A stretch of DNA of 5,082 nt. Origin: Hyphomicrobiales bacterium (GTDB taxonomy: Bacteria > Pseudomonadota > Alphaproteobacteria > Rhizobiales > Aestuariivirgaceae). The notes under the pieces are model-generated. The model did not search any database and was not told the DNA's origin. It saw nothing but the letters and a program-made list of their open reading frames with translations. Shown in pieces: positions 1-4,791 of the stretch (the first letter of the stretch is position 1; every line of letters begins with the position of its first letter). The stretch is from assembly GCA_025362535.1 (NCBI GenBank), contig JANYGE010000334.1:1-5082 (forward strand), written 5' to 3'. The position numbers were made by a program, and so were the translations under genes.

Positions 1-892
1 GGTCTAAATCTGGCTGCAACAATTCGCGGCCAAATTCCCATGGGGTGTTTTTAGCACTCCACGGCTTGCAGGCTTGTTCATAAGTGCCCAGCACCAAACC
101 ATCACGTTCTTGGCGCATATAAATTTCTGATTTGAAATCGATAATATGTGGCAGTTCGTGGCCATGTTCTTTATTGAAAGCCTGAACCTCTGGCATTTCA
201 TCGGTAACCAGATACATGTGTTCCATAGCCAGCACAGGAAGTTCAATGCCCACCATGCGGCCCACTTCACGGGCCCACAGGCCACCGCAATTTACCACGT
301 GTTCCGCGTGAATATTGCCTTTGTCAGTGATCACATCCCATGAACCATCAGCGCGGTGGTTCAGTTCGGTAACCCGCGTGCCTTGATAAATCTCAGCGCC
401 GCCAATGCGGGCCGATTTGGCATAAGCATGGGTGGTGCCTTCAGGGTCTAAGTTGCCATCTGCGGCATCCAACATGGCACCGACAAAATATTGTTCCTCA
501 AGCAGTGGATTTAGTTTTTTCGCTTCCGCCATGGAAAGCATTTCAGTTTCGAGGCCTAAATAGCGCGCACGGGCATGGGCCATCTTCAACCATTCCATGC
601 GGGCTGGCGTATCGGCCAAAATCAACCCACCAGAGCGATGCAAACCGCAGGCTTGGCCAGAGATTTTTTCCAGCTCATCATAAAGCCCAATCGTGTAGCC
701 TTGCAGCTTGGCCACATTCGGATCACCATTCAGCGTGTGAAAGCCGCCAGCAGCGTGCCATGTCGAGCCAGAGGTGAGAATATCACGCTCAACCAATACA
801 ACATCTTTCCAGCCCGCCTTGGTGAGGTGATACAAAACCGAGCAGCCCACAACGCCACCGCCTATTACCACCACTTGCGCCGAAGTTTTCAT
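1..892 (-). CDS. FAD-dependent oxidoreductase, dimethylglycine/sarcosine dehydrogenase family (5' part; gene continues past left edge)
   Basis: An open frame of 297 codons runs from an ATG at 892-890 to the window edge without a stop. The protein starts MKTSAQVVVIGGGVVGC, giving the Rossmann dinucleotide motif GGGVVG at residues 11-16 and the ribose-binding acidic residue in LVERD (Glu35). Residues 41-49 read SGSTWHAAG; in dimethylglycine and sarcosine dehydrogenases the His of this motif (His46 here) carries the covalent FAD. Further family-like stretches are HRSGGLILA, DGNLDPEGTTHAYA and VVNCGGLWAREVG, the last a second FAD-contact region. Relatives are about 800 residues, with a DAO-type FAD domain followed by folate-binding GcvT-like domains; only most of the FAD domain is present here. 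They oxidatively demethylate N-methylated glycines, usually passing the one-carbon unit to tetrahydrofolate. The exact substrate cannot be read from this part. The start is supported by AGGA nine bases upstream of the ATG; the ATG at 899-897 is out of frame. Family assignment is strong, substrate uncertain. Confidence 0.9.
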   Translation of the reverse strand, partial: MKTSAQVVVIGGGVVGCSVLYHLTKAGWKDVVLVERDILTSGSTWHAAGGFHTLNGDPNVAKLQGYTIGLYDELEKISGQACGLHRSGGLILADTPARMEWLKMAHARARYLGLETEMLSMAEAKKLNPLLEEQYFVGAMLDAADGNLDPEGTTHAYAKSARIGGAEIYQGTRVTELNHRADGSWDVITDKGNIHAEHVVNCGGLWAREVGRMVGIELPVLAMEHMYLVTDEMPEVQAFNKEHGHELPHIIDFKSEIYMRQERDGLVLGTYEQACKPWSAKNTPWEFGRELLQPDLD

Positions 893-923
893 AAAGCATT
901 ATCCTGAAATTGAAATTTCAAAG

Positions 924-952
924 ACAATAGCTGTGCTAACTTCACACTGCAA
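924..952 (-). promoter_or_regulatory. Possible weak sigma70-type promoter for the flavoenzyme gene
   Basis: On the minus strand TTGCAG (952-947) is followed after 17 bases by TATTGT (929-924), about 30 bases upstream of the start codon. The -10 matches the consensus at four of six bases and the -35 at three, so this is only a candidate. The -35 hexamer is duplicated (TTGCAGATTGCAG). Confidence 0.22.
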
Positions 953-985
953 TCTGCAACAGGGTTGAAATGAATTCACCCAAAG

Positions 986-1117
986 TTAAACGACGGCACC
1001 AAAGTAAGCACCGACGCCGGCGATGATGGCCATGGCCACAGCTCCCCAGAATGTAACGCGCAGTGTTCCTTTGGAAACGCTTGCCCCTCCAGCAATGCAC
1101 CCAACGCATCCAGAGCA
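986..1117 (-). pseudogene. C-terminal remnant resembling a VIT/CCC1-type (iron/manganese transporter) membrane protein
   Basis: Minus-strand frame ending in TAA at 988-986. The last 33 residues before the stop run from GGASVSKGTLRV through TFWGAVAMAIIAGVGAYFG to AVV: a short basic loop, then one strongly hydrophobic segment with small-residue spacing. From memory this resembles the last transmembrane helix of VIT/CCC1-family transporters or of VIT domains fused to ferritin-like domains; no search was possible. The frame has no ATG, GTG or TTG before the hydrophobic segment and is closed upstream by TGA at 1120-1118. Just upstream the neighbouring frame reads ALDALGALLEG, and one extra base in the G-run near 1090 would join the two as ALGALLEGASVSKG, suggesting a frameshift. 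Nothing upstream resembles the rest of such a protein, and the HU terminator lies only about 75 bp away, so the bulk of the gene appears deleted. It could also be the end of another small membrane protein. Confidence 0.4.
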
Positions 1118-1191
1118 TCAGCGCCGTTAGTTCTTTTGCACCTTGCAATGCAGTTTATGCAAATAAATGGAATATTTTTTGCAGCGGTCAT

Positions 1192-1224
1192 AAAAAAAAG
1201 CCTCGTGTCTCGCAACACAAGGCT
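1192..1224 (-). terminator. Rho-independent terminator of the HU gene
   Basis: On the minus strand, 23 bases after the HU stop codon, AGCCTTGTGTT (1224-1214) pairs with GACACGAGGCT (1209-1199) across a GCGA loop. This gives an 11-bp stem with two G-U pairs and a GNRA-type tetraloop, followed by a run of at least seven T (1198-1192). The position and U-tract fit an intrinsic terminator for HU transcription. Confidence 0.9.
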
Positions 1225-1246
1225 CTTAAAAAATTTAGAAAAAAGC

Positions 1247-1540
1247 TTAGATCGCTTCTTTAACTTCTTTAGCAGCGCGGAAGGCCAGCTTCTTCGATGC
1301 TTTGATTTTGATTTGTTCGCCAGTCAATGGATTGCGACCAAGACGGGCAGGGCGCTTCTTCACTTGGAAAATGCCAAGGCCAGTAACGCGAACCTTGTGG
1401 CCCTTCTTCAAGTTCTTCACAATGATCTCAACAAAATCTGCCAGAAGAGCAGCACTCGCCTTCTTTGACATTTCATGCATTTCAGCAATTTCTGCAGACA
1501 TCTTCGTCAACGCAACTGTCAGTATTTTTTCTTCAGTCAT
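1247..1540 (-). CDS. HU-family (HU/IHF) DNA-binding protein
   Basis: A 97-residue basic protein of the bacterial HU/IHF family, a nucleoid architectural protein that binds and bends DNA as a dimer with little sequence specificity. The dimerisation region carries KKGHKVRVTGLGIFQVKKR (residues 45-63, the conserved G-x-F turn written GLGIF). It is followed by the DNA-embracing arm GRNPLTGEQIKIKASKK (68-84), with the intercalating proline at Pro71, and the C-terminal helix LAFRAAKEVKEAI. The N-terminal helical part is about eight residues longer than in E. coli HU (90 residues), with an unusual Met/Glu-rich stretch (SAEIAEMHEM). The start is well supported by a near-perfect ribosome-binding site, GAGGAGA, a few bases upstream. 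The gene is monocistronic by context: 169 bp separate it from the gene upstream, and a strong terminator follows it. HU and IHF subunits cannot be told apart with certainty here; HU-like is the better fit. Confidence 0.93.
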   Translation of the reverse strand: MTEEKILTVALTKMSAEIAEMHEMSKKASAALLADFVEIIVKNLKKGHKVRVTGLGIFQVKKRPARLGRNPLTGEQIKIKASKKLAFRAAKEVKEAI

Positions 1541-1553
1541 GGTCGTCTCCTCA
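1541..1553 (-). promoter_or_regulatory. Strong ribosome-binding site of the HU gene
   Basis: GAGGAGACGACC directly precedes the ATG at 1540 on the minus strand. The GAGGAG core lies at about the ideal distance from the start codon. It fixes the HU start and suggests a highly translated mRNA, as expected for an abundant nucleoid protein. Confidence 0.75.
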
Positions 1554-1560
1554 TTAGGTG

Positions 1561-1641
1561 TTTCGAATCAAGTTGCACAAAAACTACATCACTGTGACGG
1601 CTCTGAAAACCCTTATTTTTCGGGCCTATTTTGATTCGAAA
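1561..1641. repeat. 11-bp perfect inverted repeat with GANTC sites upstream of HU
   Basis: TTTCGAATCAA at 1561-1571 is exactly the reverse complement of TTGATTCGAAA at 1631-1641, with 59 bp between. Each arm contains TTCGAA and one GANTC site (GAATC at 1565-1569, GATTC at 1633-1637), the target of the alphaproteobacterial methylase CcrM. The proximal arm lies about 20 bp before the HU start codon, so the pair probably brackets the HU promoter or 5' leader. A dimeric-regulator operator pair or an mRNA stem are both possible; no clear -35/-10 pair could be assigned. Confidence 0.55.
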
Positions 1642-1709
1642 TTGAATAATCGCCTTATAAACGCATGCTAACGTATTAAAACATTGATTATCAGTGCTAT
1701 TTCAGGGTG

Positions 1710-2408
1710 TTAGACAAAGTCTGTGTGGCCCTTAAGTATCACATTCGCCAGCCTGTGCTTGGCACAAAGCTGGTTCAAATTCTCCTGTCTCTCTCTTGCG
1801 TTTGAGGCTCCGGACATGTTTTGCGCATGTACCAGAATATCGACAACAGGCTCGGCACGCCGCTGTAATCTGGCACCTGAACGTGCCACTCTGAGATACC
1901 AATCCCAGTCCCAATAATAGGGAAGCTGTTCATCAAACGGGCCAAGTGCTGTGTGCAATGACTTTTTATAACACACTGCCGAAATCAAAATTGTATTGTC
2001 GCTTTCCAAACTCAACGCATCAGCGGCTTGCGAAAACGCTTTGCTCTCGCCATTCGGAAACCTCATCATGCCATCAGCAAAGAAAAAATCAGACCCACTA
2101 TTCAAGGCATAAGAAAGATGATCATGCACAGACCAAACATCATCATCGTCAAGAAAGGCGATGAACTCACCACGCGCTGATACCACGCCCAAGTTCCTTG
2201 CTGGAACTGCGCCCTTCTCCCCATTTTCCAATATGCGAATACGGGGATCGACAAAATATTGAATAGCGGTTGAGCCATCATTCACAATCAGCAATTCAAA
2301 ATCAGCATCTGTCTGCTGCAGAACACTCTGCACGGCTGCGGGCAGAAACTCTGGCCTGTTGCGGGTTGGTATTATAACGCTGAATAAGGTCACTCGCCTT
2401 GCAACCAT
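1710..2408 (-). CDS. Family 2 glycosyltransferase (GT-A fold)
   Basis: A 232-residue protein with the order of motifs of GT2 glycosyltransferases, which move a sugar from a nucleotide-sugar donor to an acceptor. The N-terminal strand FSVIIPTRNRPEFL (9-22) and LLIVNDGST (39-47) form the nucleotide-binding part. GAVPARNLGVVSARGEFIAFLDDDDVW (66-92) ends in the metal-binding DxD region (Asp87-Asp90). YYWDWDWYLRVA (164-175) sits where the catalytic-base 'ED' motif is expected. There is no transmembrane segment, so it is a short soluble or membrane-associated enzyme. The gene overlaps the desaturase end. The ATG at 2408 has no ribosome-binding site, whereas GTG at 2393-2391 overlaps the desaturase TGA as GTGA, has AAGG close upstream, and would give the typical N-terminus MTLFSVIIPTRNR (227 residues). 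I regard the GTG as equally or more likely. The acceptor cannot be predicted. Confidence 0.88.
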   Translation of the reverse strand: MVARRVTLFSVIIPTRNRPEFLPAAVQSVLQQTDADFELLIVNDGSTAIQYFVDPRIRILENGEKGAVPARNLGVVSARGEFIAFLDDDDVWSVHDHLSYALNSGSDFFFADGMMRFPNGESKAFSQAADALSLESDNTILISAVCYKKSLHTALGPFDEQLPYYWDWDWYLRVARSGARLQRRAEPVVDILVHAQNMSGASNARERQENLNQLCAKHRLANVILKGHTDFV

Positions 2409-3301
2409 TTGAGATTGGGATGAGCCACAGGCTCTTTGCTGGCAAAGAAATAGCGCCGGAAAATTTCTCCATAGCCATGCATGAGATAATTATGGTTCTT
2501 CAGCAAAAAAACTTCACGTTTCTCTTTGTAAAATTCAGGCAACTTATACCACGGCAAGGATGGGCGATCATGATGGGCAATATGCAAATTATTATTCAGA
2601 AACAAGAGTGACCAAAAACGTGATGCTTCAACAATAATCGTGCGCTCACCGACATCTTCTGCTGCTTGATGTTCGCAGAATGAACGCACCAAGGCCAATG
2701 AAATTGCCGGATAGGCAATCAATAAAATATATTGCCAGATCGGCATGTTGGCCCAGACAACGAAGCTGAGAACCAGAAAACTTGACACAAAATACAGCAC
2801 CCAGCATTTCACAATCCTTTGATTGCCGCGCCAGATTTGTAAAAATTCGGAACCCCAAAACCGAATAACACCAACTGCAGGGCCAATTAACATGCGCCCA
2901 AATAGAGTGTTATTGAACCGATAAAGCATCTGCTTTGCCCCCGGCATGGCATTCCAATCTTCAGGCAGCAGATAATAGGATTCCGGGTCCTGCACCGGGC
3001 AGGTGAGGTGTAAATCATTGTGATGCGCCAAATGCGTGTCGCGATAGCGCCCATAGGGCAACCAGAGATGTGGCACAATAAACACCAGCGCTTCATTGAT
3101 GTGGCGATGGCGCGTTGGGTGCCCATGCAGCACTTCATGTTGCAGCGATGAATGCAGGCAGGCAGCATAAGCCCCCACAGGCAAAATCACCCACCAGGGA
3201 ATAACCGCATGAAACCAAACCAGTGATCCAATGACGATGTAGACCACAGCTATTAAGCCAATTGTTTGCCATTCAATTTTAGGAATGCGACTTGAATTCA
3301 T
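2390..3301 (-). CDS. Membrane fatty-acid-desaturase-family protein
   Basis: A 303-residue integral membrane protein with the three histidine clusters of the membrane di-iron desaturase/hydroxylase superfamily: HEVLHGH (residues 55-61), HLAHH (90-94) and HIAHH (240-244). An extra His in CEHQAA (211) may also bind iron. Hydrophobic segments lie around residues 14-50 (two spans), 72-82, 167-184 and 188-205, the usual four-span arrangement with the His boxes on the cytoplasmic face. Family members use O2 and reductant to introduce a double bond, or hydroxyl or keto group, into acyl chains or carotenoids. The second box followed by DPESYYLLPEDW resembles rhizobial fatty acid desaturases more than CrtW ketolases, but the substrate is inferred. 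Start at ATG 3301 lacks a clear ribosome-binding site; the reading frame immediately downstream is hydrophobic as expected. It is first in a two-gene unit with the glycosyltransferase, whose start overlaps its end. Confidence 0.9.
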   Translation of the reverse strand: MNSSRIPKIEWQTIGLIAVVYIVIGSLVWFHAVIPWWVILPVGAYAACLHSSLQHEVLHGHPTRHRHINEALVFIVPHLWLPYGRYRDTHLAHHNDLHLTCPVQDPESYYLLPEDWNAMPGAKQMLYRFNNTLFGRMLIGPAVGVIRFWGSEFLQIWRGNQRIVKCWVLYFVSSFLVLSFVVWANMPIWQYILLIAYPAISLALVRSFCEHQAAEDVGERTIIVEASRFWSLLFLNNNLHIAHHDRPSLPWYKLPEFYKEKREVFLLKNHNYLMHGYGEIFRRYFFASKEPVAHPNLKWLQGE

Positions 3302-3333
3302 CGTGAAAATGCTTTGAGCTGCTGACAGTTAAG

Positions 3334-3363
3334 ATTCTAAACTCCTCATAACACACTCGACAA
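3334..3363 (-). promoter_or_regulatory. Candidate promoter of the desaturase-glycosyltransferase unit, with GANTC at the -10
   Basis: On the minus strand TTGTCG (3363-3358) is separated by 18 bp from TAGAAT (3339-3334), about 33 bp before the desaturase ATG. The -10 matches the sigma70 consensus at five of six bases and the -35 at four. The -10 runs into TAGAATC, so a GANTC site (3333-3337) overlaps it. In the other direction CTGACA (3322-3327) with CATAAC (3347-3352) is a weaker candidate, with a long 19-bp spacer, for the divergent plus-strand gene. Confidence 0.45.
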
Positions 3364-3378
3364 GGGCCTGTTCCTGAA

Positions 3379-4143
3379 ATGATTGTCGCATCACTTCCCG
3401 CCTCACTTCCAATGTATGATTGGCCGGAAATCCGTGAACATACGGATGCATTTTGGCATGGCCTTGCGGGCTATATGGGCTGGAAAGGCGAGCTTAACCG
3501 CCAAGCCTATTCCGAGTTATGGAAACGCCAAGATTTGCTTTTCAGTCAAACCTGTGGCTATCCTTTCACACATGAATTCAAAGGCTTATTGACCTATATT
3601 GGCACACCACATTATGCTACAGAGGGCTGTGAGGGGGCTAATTATAGCAGCATGATTTTCGCCCGTGAGGCAAAGCCATTGGCAGAATTTTACGGGTCTA
3701 CGCTGGCCATAAACACGCCGGATTCGATGTCTGGGATGCTCGCAGCAAAACTGGTCTTTGCACCTTTTGCCAAGAGTGGTGAATTCTTTCGACGCACCAA
3801 AACCACCGGAAGCCACCGGAATTCATTGGCAGCAGTGCAAACCAAATTTGCCGATGTCTGTGCTGTTGATGCAGTCTGCGTCGGTCTGGCGAAAAAGCAT
3901 TGCCCCACAATTCTCGAAGGCTTGGTTGAAATCGGGCGCTCGCCGTCAGTGCCAGTTTTGCCCTATGTCAGCGCAACTGGCGATGTTGAAATGCTCCGCG
4001 CGGCCTTGCGGAAAACCTTTGCAGATGAAAGCTTGAAACCCGCACGCGAAGCCTTGCTTTTGTCTGGCTTCTCAATCCTGCCAGCTCATGCCTATGATAG
4101 AATTCTTGACCTGGAAAACGCCCTGCCGCCCTTTCTATTTTGA
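3379..4143 (+). CDS. PhnD-like (phosphate/phosphonate ABC transporter-type) substrate-binding protein without signal peptide
   Basis: A 254-residue protein with the type-2 periplasmic-binding fold of the PhnD/SsuA/transferrin-like group. Key stretches are ASLPMYDWPE (first strand, 9-17), LLFSQTCGYPFTHEF (53-67), IGTPHYATEGCEG (74-86), INTPDSMSGM (111-120, the family's ligand-contact loop), the hinge-side GSHRNSLAAV (144-153) and DVCAVDAV (159-166). Classical PhnD proteins are about 300 residues, with a signal peptide and neighbouring permease and ATPase genes. This one begins directly with the first strand, has no hydrophobic leader, and no transporter genes lie in the window. It may therefore be a cytoplasmic or regulatory relative. 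The ATG at 3379 is preferred over Met12 (3412) because the first strand needs the ASLP residues; AAGGG lies 12 bases upstream, farther than ideal. The N-terminus contains a duplicated ASLP. The 3' end overlaps the convergent GST gene by 9 bp. Fold is well supported, ligand unknown. Confidence 0.82.
   Translation: MIVASLPASLPMYDWPEIREHTDAFWHGLAGYMGWKGELNRQAYSELWKRQDLLFSQTCGYPFTHEFKGLLTYIGTPHYATEGCEGANYSSMIFAREAKPLAEFYGSTLAINTPDSMSGMLAAKLVFAPFAKSGEFFRRTKTTGSHRNSLAAVQTKFADVCAVDAVCVGLAKKHCPTILEGLVEIGRSPSVPVLPYVSATGDVEMLRAALRKTFADESLKPAREALLLSGFSILPAHAYDRILDLENALPPFLF
3388..3411 (+). repeat. 12-bp tandem duplication at the start of the binding-protein gene
   Basis: GCATCACTTCCC (3388-3399) is followed directly by GCCTCACTTCCA (3400-3411), identical at 10 of 12 bases and in frame, each encoding Ala-Ser-Leu-Pro. 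From memory, relatives have a single ASLPMY stretch here, so this looks like a small in-frame duplication in the first beta strand. Confidence 0.6.
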
Positions 4144-4773
4144 GCGCGCTGGAACTTTTTCATCTGCGCCAGGACGGCAGGCAACAAATTCCTCACGCAT
4201 TTCACAATGGGTTGAAAGCCTGTGCAGCTTTGCATAGTGATCGGCAGGGAATGCTTCCGGCACCCTGAGCTTAATATAGCCAATCATACAGCCAACGCTG
4301 ATATCAGCCTGTGTCATGTGAAGATCGCTAAACCAGGGCGTGCCACATTGCTTTTCCAGCTCTGCCAATCCAGCATTCAATTGAAACAGGCAGCGCTGTT
4401 CCCAGTCTTTTGAAAGCGCCTTGCCTGTGTGGTAATAGCGTTCGAAGAATGTGGCCATGGCTTTATCCATCACACCCGTGGCCAATGCAACGGCTTTTAG
4501 AACCTTGCGCCGCTCCGGCCCATTGCCGGGCGTGAGCGACCGGACTTGCCCAGCCACATGATCGAGGTGATCAATAATGGCGCCGGAATCAATCAGCACC
4601 TCGCCCGTTTCCAAAATTAAAGCTGGCACACGCACAAGCGGGTTGAGCGTTCCCATTTTTTTGAAATCACCAAATACCGAAAGCGGCTGGCGCGTAAACG
4701 GCATGTGATAGTGATGCAACGTGACAGCGACACGGCGCACAAACGGCGAGTCATATTGGCCAACAAGGATCAT
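4135..4773 (-). CDS. Glutathione S-transferase family protein
   Basis: A 212-residue protein of the usual length for bacterial cytosolic GSTs, which conjugate or reduce substrates with glutathione. The thioredoxin-like N-terminal domain begins MILVGQYDSPFVRRVAVTL, with Ser9 in the position of the catalytic/GSH-activating residue of SPFVRR-type bacterial GSTs. The cis-proline is in RVPALI (Pro50), and the gamma-glutamyl-binding motif is IDSGAI (61-66). The helical C-terminal domain starts near residue 86 and contains TQADISVGCMI (154-164), matching the conserved N-capping box (Thr154 to Asp157). The gene lies 18 bp downstream of the gltX fragment on the same strand, so the two are probably co-transcribed. 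Its stop overlaps the end of the convergent binding-protein gene by 9 bp. The start has only a weak purine stretch upstream (GATGAGA), but the first strand begins immediately, so it is likely right. Substrate unknown. Confidence 0.92.
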   Translation of the reverse strand: MILVGQYDSPFVRRVAVTLHHYHMPFTRQPLSVFGDFKKMGTLNPLVRVPALILETGEVLIDSGAIIDHLDHVAGQVRSLTPGNGPERRKVLKAVALATGVMDKAMATFFERYYHTGKALSKDWEQRCLFQLNAGLAELEKQCGTPWFSDLHMTQADISVGCMIGYIKLRVPEAFPADHYAKLHRLSTHCEMREEFVACRPGADEKVPARSK

Positions 4774-4791
4774 GGTCTCATCATTGCGCTG

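Larger units (their letters stand above)
893..1246. other. Gene-poor 354-bp gap between HU and the flavoenzyme gene
   Basis: This interval holds, from right to left, the HU terminator, about 70 bp of AT-rich sequence with no recognisable gene, a decayed membrane-protein C-terminus (986-1117), and roughly 90 bp of upstream region for the flavoenzyme gene. The overlapping open frames on both strands here have no family resemblance over their length and no good ribosome-binding site. No tRNA-like cloverleaf or small-RNA structure was recognised apart from the terminator. Confidence 0.6.

Noticed and set aside
146..907. Plus-strand open frames opposite the flavoenzyme gene
   Set aside because: They are antisense to a continuous 297-codon frame with clear FAD motifs, show no family resemblance, and lack ribosome-binding sites.
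942..1218. Two overlapping minus-strand open frames of 68 and 80 codons in the HU-flavoenzyme gap
   Set aside because: The longer one starts inside the HU terminator stem. Neither looks like a protein family over its length, and the protein-like signal (membrane helix) is in the third frame, which has no start. They are treated as shadows of a decayed gene.
1589..1597. TCACTGTGA palindrome in the HU upstream region as a CRP/FNR-type site
   Set aside because: The half-site order and spacing do not match TGTGA-N6-TCACA or TTGAT-N4-ATCAA, and a 9-bp palindrome is expected by chance.
1063..1634. Plus-strand open frames across the HU gene
   Set aside because: They are antisense to the well-supported HU gene and its terminator, with no domain resemblance.
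3302..3378. Riboswitch or small RNA in the divergent gap
   Set aside because: At 77 bp it is too short for promoters plus a structured leader, and no strong stem was seen.
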